A DNA stretch of 64,000 nucleotides from Furfurilactobacillus rossiae DSM 15814 (GCF_000428925.1 NZ_AUAW01000011.1:41730-105729); one strand, 5' to 3'; counted from the stretch's first letter, positions 1 through 8,421 are shown. Program-made: numbers and translations. Notes: generated by a model from the sequence alone, not told the origin.

Positions 1-97
1 TGAGTCAGTTACTGTGAAGTAATTGAAAGCTTGAGGTGGAACCGCGCAAACACGCCCTCTTTAGTCACTAAGATGACTAAAGAGGGCGTGTTTTTGT
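1..97 (+). promoter_or_regulatory. T-box riboswitch, 3' part (first antiterminator/terminator)
   Basis: The T-box core AGGTGGAACCGCG lies at 34-46 and is followed by a perfect 17-bp terminator stem (51-67 with 74-90, 6-nt loop) and a T run at 91-95. In the T-box family uncharged tRNA pairs its NCCA end with the antiterminator bulge and prevents termination. Stem I with the specifier codon lies outside the window or is cut by its edge, so the sensed amino acid cannot be read. Confidence 0.9.
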
Positions 98-205
98 TTA
101 TAAACTCCGTGAGTTTATCGTCGTGAGGCGGTAGAAAAATGAGGTGGCACCACGTTAACCAACGTCCTCTAACTAGCAATTAGGCTAGTTAGGGGATTTT
201 TTTGT
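98..205 (+). promoter_or_regulatory. second, partial T-box antiterminator/terminator in tandem
   Basis: A second T-box core, AGGTGGCACCACG, sits at 142-154 and is followed by a terminator stem (165-177 with 184-196, one G-U pair) and a T run. Only about 44 nt separate it from the first terminator, room for one small hairpin (100-107 with 111-118) but not for a stem I with specifier loop. It therefore looks like a duplication of the stem III plus antiterminator/terminator part only, acting in series upstream of the ABC transporter genes. Confidence 0.8.
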
Positions 206-263
206 GTCAAACGCAATGTGTTGTCATTAGTTTGAAAAGTTGTTCATCATAGGAGGGGTTAAC

Positions 264-911
264 ATGTCGTTAACATACGTCAATCAGATTTTGCCATCAT
301 TATTTAGTGGGGCATGGATGACCATTCGTATTTTCTTTTGGACGTTGGTTGGTGCTTTACCACTAGGTGTATTAGTTAGTATGGGACTACGTTCACGGTT
401 TTCACCGATTCGTTGGGTGCTGAACTTTTACGTTTGGCTCATGCGTGGGACGCCGCTATTGCTTCAACTGATGTTTGTTTTTTACGGACTACCAGACGTT
501 AATATTGTGTTTGCCCGTTATCCCGCAGCACTGTTCGCCTTTATCTTAAACTACGCCGCTTATTTTGCTGAAATCTTCCGTGGCGGTTTTGCCGGTATTA
601 ACCATGGTCAATACGAGGGTGCCCAAGTGCTCGGTCTGACTTATACCCAAACCTTACGAAAGATTGTACTGCCACAAGTTGTCAAAAGCGTTATCCCTGC
701 TGTTGGTAATGAAGTAATCAACTTGGTCAAAGATTCATCGCTGGTTTATGTTATTGGATTAGGTGATCTACTGCGTGCCGGTAATGTGGCCTCAGCTAGA
801 GATGTTACATTGGTTCCGCTGATCCTAGTGGGGATTATTTATCTTTTGTTGACGTTGGTTTGTACCTACGCCTTACGCGGATTAGAGAAACACTACAGTT
901 ACTACCGATAG
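264..911 (+). CDS. amino-acid ABC transporter permease (HisM/GlnP type)
   Basis: Polar amino-acid ABC importer membrane subunit, 215 aa, in the cytoplasmic membrane. It has the His/Glu/Gln/Arg/opine permease architecture: an N-terminal membrane segment with the WMTIRIFFWT region, the LMRGTPLLLQL stretch after the second segment, and the EAA loop (around EGAQVLGLTYTQTLRKIVLPQ) that contacts the ATPase. The ATG at 264 is preferred over the TTG at 240 because AGGAGGGG at 251-258 is well placed for it and lies inside the longer frame. It is the first gene of a three-gene operon behind the tandem T-box, so expression should rise when a particular tRNA is uncharged. The substrate is not evident from sequence. 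Confidence 0.93.
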   Translation: MSLTYVNQILPSLFSGAWMTIRIFFWTLVGALPLGVLVSMGLRSRFSPIRWVLNFYVWLMRGTPLLLQLMFVFYGLPDVNIVFARYPAALFAFILNYAAYFAEIFRGGFAGINHGQYEGAQVLGLTYTQTLRKIVLPQVVKSVIPAVGNEVINLVKDSSLVYVIGLGDLLRAGNVASARDVTLVPLILVGIIYLLLTLVCTYALRGLEKHYSYYR

Positions 912-923
912 GAGGGATCAACT

Positions 924-1562
924 ATGCTGGAATTAAAAAATATCAACAAATCATTTGCACAGCGCAGAATTTTAAACGACTTTTCAATGGTTGTGCCTGA
1001 CCAACAAATTGTTAGTATCGTCGGTCCCTCTGGTGCCGGCAAGACGACCTTGTTACGGTGCATCGCAGGATTAGAACGTCCAGACTCGGGCAGCTTTCTT
1101 TTAGACGGTCAACCGTTTGACCCAGTTGAAGATCGTGGAAGTGAACGTAAGATTGGTGTGGTTTTTCAAGACTTTAATTTATTTCCTAACTTGAGTGTGC
1201 TCGACAACATCATGTTAGCACCTAAAATGGTAACTGGTCTGTCAACAAAACAGGCTCATGAACAAGTTGAATCATTGGTTGAGTCGCTTGGGTTAGCTCA
1301 AGTGATCAAACAGTATCCATTTCAGCTATCTGGTGGTCAAAAACAGCGTGTTGCAATTGCGAGAGCTTTGGCTATGGAACCAGCTATTTTATGTTATGAC
1401 GAGCCAACGTCAGCATTGGACCCAACGCTTCGTGATACGGTCGGTCAACTCATTTTAGACCTCAAAAAACGAGGGATTACCCAGATTGTTGTCACCCATG
1501 ATCAGCAGTTTGCGGAAAAAATTGCCGATCAGGTTGTGACAGTTAAACCACTGAATGCCTAA
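924..1562 (+). CDS. amino-acid ABC transporter ATP-binding protein
   Basis: ATPase that powers the importer encoded around it, 212 aa. Walker A GPSGAGKTT is at residues 34-42, the ABC signature LSGGQKQR at 135-142, and Walker B ILCYDEP shortly after, followed by the H-loop VVTHDQ. The length is somewhat short for the GlnQ/HisP class (about 240 aa) and the C-terminus ends soon after the H-loop, but all catalytic motifs are present. The start follows AGGAGG at 911-916, 12 nt after the permease stop, so the two are translated as one operon. Confidence 0.94.
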   Translation: MLELKNINKSFAQRRILNDFSMVVPDQQIVSIVGPSGAGKTTLLRCIAGLERPDSGSFLLDGQPFDPVEDRGSERKIGVVFQDFNLFPNLSVLDNIMLAPKMVTGLSTKQAHEQVESLVESLGLAQVIKQYPFQLSGGQKQRVAIARALAMEPAILCYDEPTSALDPTLRDTVGQLILDLKKRGITQIVVTHDQQFAEKIADQVVTVKPLNA

Positions 1563-1606
1563 GGCCAATGTTAGTTTGACCGGGGATAGTGGGGAGGATG
1601 AAGATA

Positions 1607-2464
1607 ATGATTCGAAAACGAACAATAAGCAGGTATCGACGATTAGCGGCATTAGTTGTTGTCATGCTAATGGGCATTTTAGTTTTGAGCGGTTGTGAGA
1701 GCGTTGCTACCCGTGCGGATCATCAAGATACCTGGCAACATATAAAACGCCGTGGAACGGTCGTTATCGGTGTTGATGATAGTTTTGTTCCGATGGGTTT
1801 TCGCGAAAAGAATGGAAAATTGGTTGGCTACGATGTGGATCTAGCGAAGGCAACGTTTGCTCAGTATGGTCTCAAAGTAGATTTTCAAACGATTGACTGG
1901 TCCATGAAGGAAACAGAATTGCGTAATGGGACGATTGATGCAATCTGGAATGGCTATACCATAACGCCTCAACGGGCAGCCAAAGTGGCCTTTTCCCGAC
2001 CATATCTCAGAAATCGTCAGGTCTTGGTAACCAAGAGAAAACAAAATATTCGGCGATTTTCAGATATGAAAGGCAAAATCTTAGGTTTGCAAACCGGATC
2101 ATCGGCCCAAACGTTAGTTAATCAAAAGCCTAAGCTATTGAAACAATACATCAAAGGATCGCCGATAACATATGACACATTTAATGACGCTTTTATTGAT
2201 CTGAACGTTAACCGAATTCAGGGGTTACTGATTGATCAAGTGTACGCAGGCTATTACGTTAAGCACGAACCTAATCCGTCTGCCTATCGAACGATTGTCG
2301 GCGATTTTGCCGGGGAAGATTACGCGGTTGGCTTACGTAAGGGGGATGTCACCTTAAGGAAAAAAATCAACCAGGCGTTTGTTAAACTGGCTAAGAATGG
2401 ACAACTCAGTCAGATTAACCATAAATGGTTCGGTCAGGATTCAGATTCGTTAATTTCGAAGTAG
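1607..2464 (+). CDS. amino-acid ABC transporter substrate-binding lipoprotein
   Basis: Extracellular solute-binding protein family 3, 285 aa, tethered to the membrane as a lipoprotein. The N-terminus has an arginine-rich start, a hydrophobic core and the lipobox L-S-G-C with Cys30 as the lipidated residue. The mature part begins with the family pattern GTVVIGVDDSFVPMGF and continues with GYDVDLAKA and WNGYTITPQR. I place the start at ATG 1607, about 9 nt behind GGGGAGG (1591-1597). ATG 1598 is too close to that site and GTG 1589 would lie before it. Third gene of the T-box controlled importer operon; a strong terminator follows. Confidence 0.92.
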   Translation: MIRKRTISRYRRLAALVVVMLMGILVLSGCESVATRADHQDTWQHIKRRGTVVIGVDDSFVPMGFREKNGKLVGYDVDLAKATFAQYGLKVDFQTIDWSMKETELRNGTIDAIWNGYTITPQRAAKVAFSRPYLRNRQVLVTKRKQNIRRFSDMKGKILGLQTGSSAQTLVNQKPKLLKQYIKGSPITYDTFNDAFIDLNVNRIQGLLIDQVYAGYYVKHEPNPSAYRTIVGDFAGEDYAVGLRKGDVTLRKKINQAFVKLAKNGQLSQINHKWFGQDSDSLISK

Positions 2465-2526
2465 TATTTAAAAGTTATTCGCGGCTTTCAACGTTCAGTT
2501 ATTTTTTTAGTCATAATAAATATTAA

Positions 2527-2582
2527 AAAGTCGTAGGACACAAATTTGGAGACTGTGAATTTGTGTCCTACGACTTTATTTT
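2527..2582 (+). terminator. rho-independent terminator after the ABC importer operon
   Basis: Perfect 20-bp inverted repeat (2527-2546 with 2558-2577) with an 11-nt loop, then TTATTTT. The loop resembles that of the terminator at 7006-7038. Confidence 0.88.
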
Positions 2583-2693
2583 ACGATTTTTTTCGATAGT
2601 GGTTCTAGTCCAGAGGATTGTTTTTACGGGGCATTTCAGCTAGTATAAAGCAATGATGACTACACAAATTTATTTTAACGGAGGCGGCTGGAA

Positions 2694-3956
2694 TTGAAAC
2701 AAGATTTAGCAAACGGTGTTCATTTAACCGTTCTCCCAACCACACAATTTAAAACAGTTAGCGTGCTGGTATCTTTTTGCTCGCCAGTTCAATTAGCCAC
2801 GTTAACGACGCGTTCATTATTGGCTGATCTATTAGAGACCAGTTCGGCAATGTACCCGACACAAACGGCGTTAGCTGCAGTACTGAGTAATATGTATGGT
2901 GCAAATTTCAATACGAACGTTACTAAAATGGGCAACTTAGCTCAGTTTCAATTCGCACTGACTTTGGCCAATGGCCGCTATTTAGAAGGACAACCTAATT
3001 TATTAGCTGACGGATTTCATTTTCTCAACGAAGTGATGTTAAATCCATTGGTTAGCACGCAAAACGGTATTACCGGCTTTGACCAACAGACGTTTGATCG
3101 ACAAAAAGAAAATTTGGCCATCGCGTTACGTGCCGTCAGTGATGATAAGATGTTATACGCGCGTTTACAGGCTCAACGTTTGCATTTTGGTGACACTGCG
3201 GCTGCTTATCCCAGTGCAGGCCGGTTAGTTGACGTCGAGAGCCTAACAGCACAGTCAGTTTATAATGAATATCGGCGTATTTTGACTGACGATGAAGTGT
3301 TTATTTATGTCATGGGCGATGTGGATGCTGATGAAGTGGCAACGTTGCTTGATTCATTTGATTTAACGGATCGTCCATCGATGTCACGACAAATTACAAT
3401 ACCGCAGGAAACCCCTTCGAATGTCACTAGAAAAGTGGAACATCAGTCGATAACCCAAGCCAAACTTGACCTGGCTTATAATTTGCCGGTTCATTATGGT
3501 GACAATCAGTATTTTGCGGCACAGGTGTTTAACGGACTGTTTGGTGGCACGCCACTATCATTGCTGTTTACAAATGTTCGAGAAAAGAAGAGCTTGGCCT
3601 ATTATGCTAATTCAGGCATTAATTTCTTTAATCAAACGTTATTGGTACAGGCAGGTATCGATGGGGAGCAGGCGGTGACTGTGCAACAGATCATTGGCGA
3701 GCAATTGGCTGATCTGGCGTCTGGAAAGTTTAGCGTGGATCGCATGAGTCAGGTTAAGGAAACGTTGATTAATCAGCGTGAGGCGGCTCAGGATGCACCA
3801 CGATTGGTAGTTGGCTCTGAATTATTGGGCGACTTAACGGCTAGTCCAATGGCTGTAAGTGATTGGATTGATGGCATCAATGCTGTCACAGCTCAGGATG
3901 TTGCCGCGATTGCGCAGCAAACGAGTTTGGCAACGAGTTATTTACTTACCAAGTAA
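2694..3956 (+). CDS. yfmF: M16-family protein YmfF/YfmF (non-catalytic partner)
   Basis: Insulinase-like M16 zinc-peptidase family member, 420 aa. It has the two-domain M16 fold, but the N-terminal region where HxxEH should occur (around LLADLLETSSAMYP) has no zinc ligands, so it is expected to be the inactive half of a heterodimer with the next gene. Homologues in Bacillus are named EF-P 5-aminopentanol modification-associated proteins YfmF/YfmH. Translation starts at TTG 2694 behind GGAGGC at 2680-2685. It sits directly before the catalytic partner and upstream of rodZ-pgsA, the usual order in lactobacilli. Confidence 0.87.
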   Translation: MKQDLANGVHLTVLPTTQFKTVSVLVSFCSPVQLATLTTRSLLADLLETSSAMYPTQTALAAVLSNMYGANFNTNVTKMGNLAQFQFALTLANGRYLEGQPNLLADGFHFLNEVMLNPLVSTQNGITGFDQQTFDRQKENLAIALRAVSDDKMLYARLQAQRLHFGDTAAAYPSAGRLVDVESLTAQSVYNEYRRILTDDEVFIYVMGDVDADEVATLLDSFDLTDRPSMSRQITIPQETPSNVTRKVEHQSITQAKLDLAYNLPVHYGDNQYFAAQVFNGLFGGTPLSLLFTNVREKKSLAYYANSGINFFNQTLLVQAGIDGEQAVTVQQIIGEQLADLASGKFSVDRMSQVKETLINQREAAQDAPRLVVGSELLGDLTASPMAVSDWIDGINAVTAQDVAAIAQQTSLATSYLLTK

Positions 3957-4012
3957 CCAGCCTAAACTCAAATTGCCAATTTAAAAAGTATCTGATTGAT
4001 AAGGAGACAACT

Positions 4013-5335
4013 GTGGAAAAACACGATTATCAGCAGTTAGGTGAAACTATTTATGAAGAAACTTTGCCCAATGGTTTATTGGTGCAGTTGCTGCCAAAGG
4101 CAGGTTTTCATAAAACGTATGCCTTAATGACAACTGACTTCGGTTCGACGGATCGAACGTTTACACCACGTGGGGCTGATGAAGCAGTAACCATTCCAGA
4201 TGGGGTTGCTCATTTTTTGGAACACAAGATGTTTGAAAAGGCAGATCACGATGCATTCGATTTGTTTGGACAATATGGTGCGGATGCAAATGCCTATACG
4301 AGTTTTACACGAACCAGTTATTTGTTTGCTGCAAGTCGTCATCTCAAAGAGAATTTAAATATTCTGTTGGATTTTGTTCAAGATCCTTATTTTACCGAGG
4401 CTACTGTAGCTAAGGAAAAAGGGATTATTGGGCAAGAAATCCAAATGTATGATGATGACCCAAGCTGGCAACTATTTATGGGCATTGTGGGTAATTTATA
4501 TCCGACGGAACCCGTTCATATTGATATCGCCGGAACAGTCGATTCAATTGGTCAGATTACGGCAGAACAATTAATGTCCACGTATCAAACGTTTTACCAT
4601 CCAAGCAATATGAATCTATTTATCGTGGGGGCTTTTGAACCTGATTCGGTGATGACTTGGATTAAGGAAAATCAGACAAGCAAGACATTTGAACAACCGG
4701 CTGCAATTGACCGAACGATCATTGAAAATCATGATCAAACGGAGATTCTTCCTTATCGAAGCCGCCACCTAAACGTTACCATGCCGAAGTCAATTGTGGG
4801 GCTTCGTGGTTTAGATGACGTACCCAGTGGGCGCAATGGATTAAAATATAGTTTAGCTGCATCCTTGTTGCTAGATATGTTGTTTGCGGACACCAGTGAG
4901 ACGTATCTGAAGCTTTACGATGCTGGCATTATTGATGACAGTTTTGACTATGATTTGTCCTTGGAACGTGGATTCCACTTCTTGACCGTCAGCAGTGATA
5001 CCGATGATCCAAACGGTTTTTCAGAGGCGATTATTAATGTGTTAGAGCATGTTAGTGATTACCTATCCGGTCAGCCGGCTATTGAAAACTTTGAATTGGT
5101 TAAGCGTGAAGCAATCGGCCATCACATTATGATGTTGAATTCAGTGGAAGCAATTGCCAACGCATATGAAGGCAAGCTGTTTGATAATGCTAATTTACTT
5201 GATGAGACACAACTGTTAGAATCACTGACCTTAGCGGATGTTCAATCTTTGGCAGAAGCATTAATCAGGTCGGAAGGCATCAGTGTGTTTGATGTTTTGC
5301 CAACTGAAGATACGGAAGATCTTGAAAATTCTTAA
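4013..5335 (+). CDS. yfmH: M16-family zinc peptidase YmfH/YfmH (catalytic partner)
   Basis: M16 metallopeptidase, 440 aa, with the inverted zinc motif HFLEH at residues 67-71 and a downstream acidic region (EKGIIGQEIQMYDDDP) containing the third zinc ligand. Predicted cytoplasmic. Start is GTG 4013 with AAGGAG 12 nt before it. It pairs with the catalytically empty protein encoded immediately upstream. In Bacillus and many lactobacilli the SDR-family gene ymfI follows; here rodZ comes next instead, so the EF-P modification role suggested by the family name is uncertain. Confidence 0.9.
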   Translation: MEKHDYQQLGETIYEETLPNGLLVQLLPKAGFHKTYALMTTDFGSTDRTFTPRGADEAVTIPDGVAHFLEHKMFEKADHDAFDLFGQYGADANAYTSFTRTSYLFAASRHLKENLNILLDFVQDPYFTEATVAKEKGIIGQEIQMYDDDPSWQLFMGIVGNLYPTEPVHIDIAGTVDSIGQITAEQLMSTYQTFYHPSNMNLFIVGAFEPDSVMTWIKENQTSKTFEQPAAIDRTIIENHDQTEILPYRSRHLNVTMPKSIVGLRGLDDVPSGRNGLKYSLAASLLLDMLFADTSETYLKLYDAGIIDDSFDYDLSLERGFHFLTVSSDTDDPNGFSEAIINVLEHVSDYLSGQPAIENFELVKREAIGHHIMMLNSVEAIANAYEGKLFDNANLLDETQLLESLTLADVQSLAEALIRSEGISVFDVLPTEDTEDLENS

Positions 5336-5360
5336 AAAAATTCACCGTTTTTGTAATTCA

Positions 5361-5389
5361 ATAACAGGAACAGGCTGTTATGCTATACT
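5361..5389 (+). promoter_or_regulatory. rodZ promoter (extended -10) with overlapping inverted repeat
   Basis: An extended -10 element TGcTATACT is at 5381-5389. A perfect 7-bp inverted repeat, ATAACAG at 5361-5367 and CTGTTAT at 5375-5381, covers the -35 region and could be a repressor site. Confidence 0.55.
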
Positions 5390-5439
5390 TAAATTCAACG
5401 TGTCATGAACGTATTCTATAAAGATGGAGTCTTTATCTT

Positions 5440-6387
5440 ATGAGTGAGGAAACACCAACTATTGGTCAAAAGTTGCAAGAAGCCCGTAATGCGAAGGGTT
5501 TAACAATTGATGACGTTCAACAAAGTACAAAAATTCAACGTCGCTACCTCATTGCCATTGAAGACGGCAAGTTTGACGAGTTGCCAGGCGATTTTTACGT
5601 GCGAGCATTTATTAAACAATACGCTCAAGCGGTTGATTTGAACGGCGATGAGTTATTAAAAGATTACAACGATCAGTTGCCACAGGCTGCAGCAACACAT
5701 GTTATGCCAGCTGATGAGGCCCCTGCAACACGGGAAAAGACGCCTCAAGTGCGCGAAAGTAACGGCACATTAGAACGGTTACGATCAATCTTGCCAATTG
5801 CATTGGTAACATTGTTAGTTGTAGTCATTCTTGGTGCCATTTGGGTGTTTGCGGTTCGTAATGGTAATAAGTCCAGTAACAATAGTCAGATTTCCAGCAG
5901 TGCAGTTAAGGTAAGCTCTTCGAAAGATACTGAATCGAGCAGTTCAAGTAGTTCTAGCAGTTCATCCAGTAGTTCAAGTTCTAGCAGTTCAAGTTCTAGC
6001 AGTTCAAGTAGCAGTTCTAGTTCAGACAAGTCGAAGAAAAACAGCAAGGCTAAGTTAGTCTCTGTTTCTACGACGGGTGGTAACAGCACCTACCGGCTGG
6101 AAAATGCCCCTGCGACGAACAAGATTACTATTGCTGCCGACAATGCCGCATCATGGATGCAGGTTACACCTGCAGGTAGTTCTGCACTTTATGTCGGAAC
6201 CATGCAAAGCGGTAAGTCACAAACGGTCACCTTGCCTAACGGCGCAACTTCGGTTGCGGTTTCATTTGGTAATCGAACGGCAACTAAGATCCAAATCAAC
6301 GGTAAAGACGTTGACATTAGTAAAGGTACTGGTAATACAGGTGTCCTGACAATTCAATTACAGGCAGCTACCAGTAAAGCGAAATAA
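5440..6387 (+). CDS. rodZ: RodZ/YmfM-family cell-shape protein with poly-serine linker
   Basis: Membrane protein linking the elongation machinery to the cytoskeleton, 315 aa. An N-terminal Cro/CI-type helix-turn-helix domain (about residues 9-75, with LQEARNAKGLTIDDVQQ) is followed by one membrane segment (about 118-138) and an extracellular part. The outer part begins with a linker of 30 uninterrupted serines (residues 166-195) and ends in a DUF4115-like beta domain. The start ATG 5440 has only a weak ribosome site. The serine tract is coded by mixed AGT/AGC/TCA/TCT codons with a 15-nt direct repeat, so its length may vary between strains. Precedes pgsA with 21 nt between. Confidence 0.88.
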   Translation: MSEETPTIGQKLQEARNAKGLTIDDVQQSTKIQRRYLIAIEDGKFDELPGDFYVRAFIKQYAQAVDLNGDELLKDYNDQLPQAAATHVMPADEAPATREKTPQVRESNGTLERLRSILPIALVTLLVVVILGAIWVFAVRNGNKSSNNSQISSSAVKVSSSKDTESSSSSSSSSSSSSSSSSSSSSSSSSSSSSSDKSKKNSKAKLVSVSTTGGNSTYRLENAPATNKITIAADNAASWMQVTPAGSSALYVGTMQSGKSQTVTLPNGATSVAVSFGNRTATKIQINGKDVDISKGTGNTGVLTIQLQAATSKAK

Positions 6388-6408
6388 CGTACAAGCAGAG
6401 GTCACATT

Positions 6409-6993
6409 GTGAATTTACCTAATAAATTAACGGTTTTTCGAATCATTTTGATTCCAGTTTTCTTGATTATTATGGCAGTTCCCTTTAATTGGGGCGTTGT
6501 TACGTGGGCAGGCACGAATATTCCGGTCACGAGTTTGATTGGCACGATCATCTTTATTGTTGCGTCGTTAACTGATTTCTTGGACGGTAGAATTGCTCGC
6601 GGACAGCATTTGGTTACAAACTTTGGTAAGTTTGCCGATCCACTTGCTGATAAAATGCTGGTAATGACTGCTTTTGTCATCTTAGTTGAGATGGGCAAGG
6701 CACCAGCTTGGGTTGTTGCGATTATCGTGTGTCGTGAACTTGCAATCACCGGTTTGCGGTTGTTAATTGTTGAAAACGATGGCACTGTGATGGCTGCGGC
6801 TTATCCAGGTAAAATCAAAACAACCACACAAATGTTATCGATCATTTTGTTGTTCTTGAACAATGTGTTCTTTAACAACATTCATGTACCGATGGCTGGC
6901 ATTCTGCTTTATGTCTGCTTATTCTTCACTATCTATTCAGGAATTGATTACTTCGTTCAAAACCGGAGTGTCTTCAGCGATGGGTTTAAATAA
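6409..6993 (+). CDS. pgsA: CDP-diacylglycerol-glycerol-3-phosphate 3-phosphatidyltransferase
   Basis: Membrane enzyme that transfers a phosphatidyl group from CDP-diacylglycerol to glycerol-3-phosphate, the committed step to phosphatidylglycerol and cardiolipin. The 194-aa protein has the CDP-alcohol phosphatidyltransferase signature with every key residue: D56, D59, G60, A63, R64, G73, D77 and D81. The N-terminus NLPNKLTVFRI is the typical PgsA start. Several hydrophobic segments surround the active site. Start is GTG 6409; the gene follows rodZ closely and a terminator lies behind it. Confidence 0.95.
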   Translation: MNLPNKLTVFRIILIPVFLIIMAVPFNWGVVTWAGTNIPVTSLIGTIIFIVASLTDFLDGRIARGQHLVTNFGKFADPLADKMLVMTAFVILVEMGKAPAWVVAIIVCRELAITGLRLLIVENDGTVMAAAYPGKIKTTTQMLSIILLFLNNVFFNNIHVPMAGILLYVCLFFTIYSGIDYFVQNRSVFSDGFK

Positions 6994-7005
6994 ATAACGA
7001 TTTTT

Positions 7006-7038
7006 AGGACACCTTTGCAAACTGTGAAGGTGTCTTTT
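7006..7038 (+). terminator. terminator after pgsA
   Basis: Stem AGGACACCTT with AAGGTGTCT, 11-nt loop, then a T run. The loop matches the loop at 2547-2557 in 9 of 11 positions. Confidence 0.85.
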
Positions 7039-7147
7039 TAAATACTCTTTTCAATTCTTCAGGGCTACGGTTATGTGCAAACTGTTTTATAATTGAAACT
7101 GCACGAACATTTGTGACTAAAATGCGTATGTTAGGAGTGAACATCGT

Positions 7148-8398
7148 TTGCAAGCAGAAATTATCGCCGTTGGTACGGAAATTTTACTAGGACAGATCGA
7201 CAATACGAATGCGAGTTATGTGGCCCGTGGACTAGCCGGACTGGGCATTAATGTATTTCATCAACAGGTAATTGGTGACAATCCGGAACGTTTGGATGAT
7301 GCCATTGCATTGGCGGAGCAGCGAAGTGATCTCGTTGTTGTGATGGGTGGTCTCGGACCCACACGAGATGATTTAACCAAGCAAGTTGTTGCAAGGCATT
7401 TAGGCCGAAAATTAGTGGTTGATGAGCAGGCGCTCAATAAGATTGTCACGCATTATAAAACGACTGGCCGGTCGCTAGGTGATAACGATCGATTGCAGGC
7501 GTTGTATGTGGACGGTGGTCGTTCATTACCTAACGAAAATGGTATGGCTGTTGGTGACTTTATTCATCAGGCAAACTGGACAGACTTTTTAGTCCTGCCA
7601 GGACCGCCACGTGAATTAATCGATATGTTTGATCGAACAGTCGTGCCGATCTTAAGGGACACGTATCAAATTGAGCAGCGGCTAAAGTCCCGAGTCTTAA
7701 GGTATTTTGGAATTGGTGAAGCAGATTTGGCACGTCAATTAGATGATTTAATTGATAATCAGACGAATCCGACGTTAGCCACCTATGCTAAAAGCGGTGA
7801 AGTCACGTTGCGTTTGACCGCTAACGCCAAAGACGACCAGGTTGCTAATGCTCTGTTAGATAAAATGGAGAAGACCGTTCAAGATCGCATTGGGCAGTAC
7901 TTTTACGGCTACGGAGACGATAACGATTTGGCAACTGTGGTTGTTAATCAGCTCATTGCGCATCATTTAAGTATCACGGCAGCTGAAAGTTTAACTGCTG
8001 GGTTATTTCAGAGTACGATTGGATCGGTTCCTGGCGTTTCAACTGTTTTTCCAGGCGGTTTTGTAACGTATGCGGCTTCTGCGAAGCATGAGCTGATTGC
8101 TGTTCCGCAGTCTGTGATTGATCAGTTTGGCGTGGTTAGCGAGCAGACAGCTATTTGGATGGCACAGCAATCTAAGAAACTGTTGCATACTGATATCGCG
8201 ATTTCATTCACCGGTGTTGCAGGACCAGATGAGTTAGAGGGTCATCCTGCTGGTACAGTTTGGATTGGCTTAGCGTATCGTGACGAACCAGTGGTTGCAC
8301 ATGAATATCACTTTGCGGATGACCGCCAATTAAATCGTTGGCGATCTGTACTAAACGGATTGGATCTGGTTCGTCGCGCCATCAACGATCAAAACTGA
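7148..8398 (+). CDS. cinA: CinA-family competence/damage-inducible protein
   Basis: 416-aa two-domain protein. The N-terminal molybdopterin-binding-like (MoCF) domain contains AVGTEILLGQI and the GGLGPTRDDLT loop. The C-terminal domain, from about residue 255, is the CinA amidase type (ITAAESLTAGLF, TGVAGPD) that in several bacteria has nicotinamide-mononucleotide deamidase activity. The start is TTG 7148, behind AGGAGTGA. A TATAAT hexamer at 7088-7093 may be its -10 box. In streptococci and many lactobacilli cinA is induced with recA during competence; here recA follows after 90 nt, with its own SOS promoter overlapping the end of this gene. Confidence 0.94.
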   Translation: MQAEIIAVGTEILLGQIDNTNASYVARGLAGLGINVFHQQVIGDNPERLDDAIALAEQRSDLVVVMGGLGPTRDDLTKQVVARHLGRKLVVDEQALNKIVTHYKTTGRSLGDNDRLQALYVDGGRSLPNENGMAVGDFIHQANWTDFLVLPGPPRELIDMFDRTVVPILRDTYQIEQRLKSRVLRYFGIGEADLARQLDDLIDNQTNPTLATYAKSGEVTLRLTANAKDDQVANALLDKMEKTVQDRIGQYFYGYGDDNDLATVVVNQLIAHHLSITAAESLTAGLFQSTIGSVPGVSTVFPGGFVTYAASAKHELIAVPQSVIDQFGVVSEQTAIWMAQQSKKLLHTDIAISFTGVAGPDELEGHPAGTVWIGLAYRDEPVVAHEYHFADDRQLNRWRSVLNGLDLVRRAINDQN

Positions 8399-8400
8399 TG

Positions 8401-8414
8401 CGAACTTTTGTTCG
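8401..8414 (+). promoter_or_regulatory. LexA (DinR) operator of recA
   Basis: CGAACttttGTTCG is a perfect match to the Gram-positive SOS box CGAAC-N4-GTTCG. It lies just upstream of the recA -35 element. Confidence 0.9.
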
Positions 8415-8421
8415 ATTTTCC

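Noticed and set aside
5886..6089. Leucine/glutamate-rich frame on the - strand
   Set aside because: It is the antisense reading of the RodZ serine tract, with no ribosome site.
7104..7117. CGAACatttGTGAC in the cinA leader as a LexA box
   Set aside because: Only the left half site matches; the right half has 2 of 5 bases.
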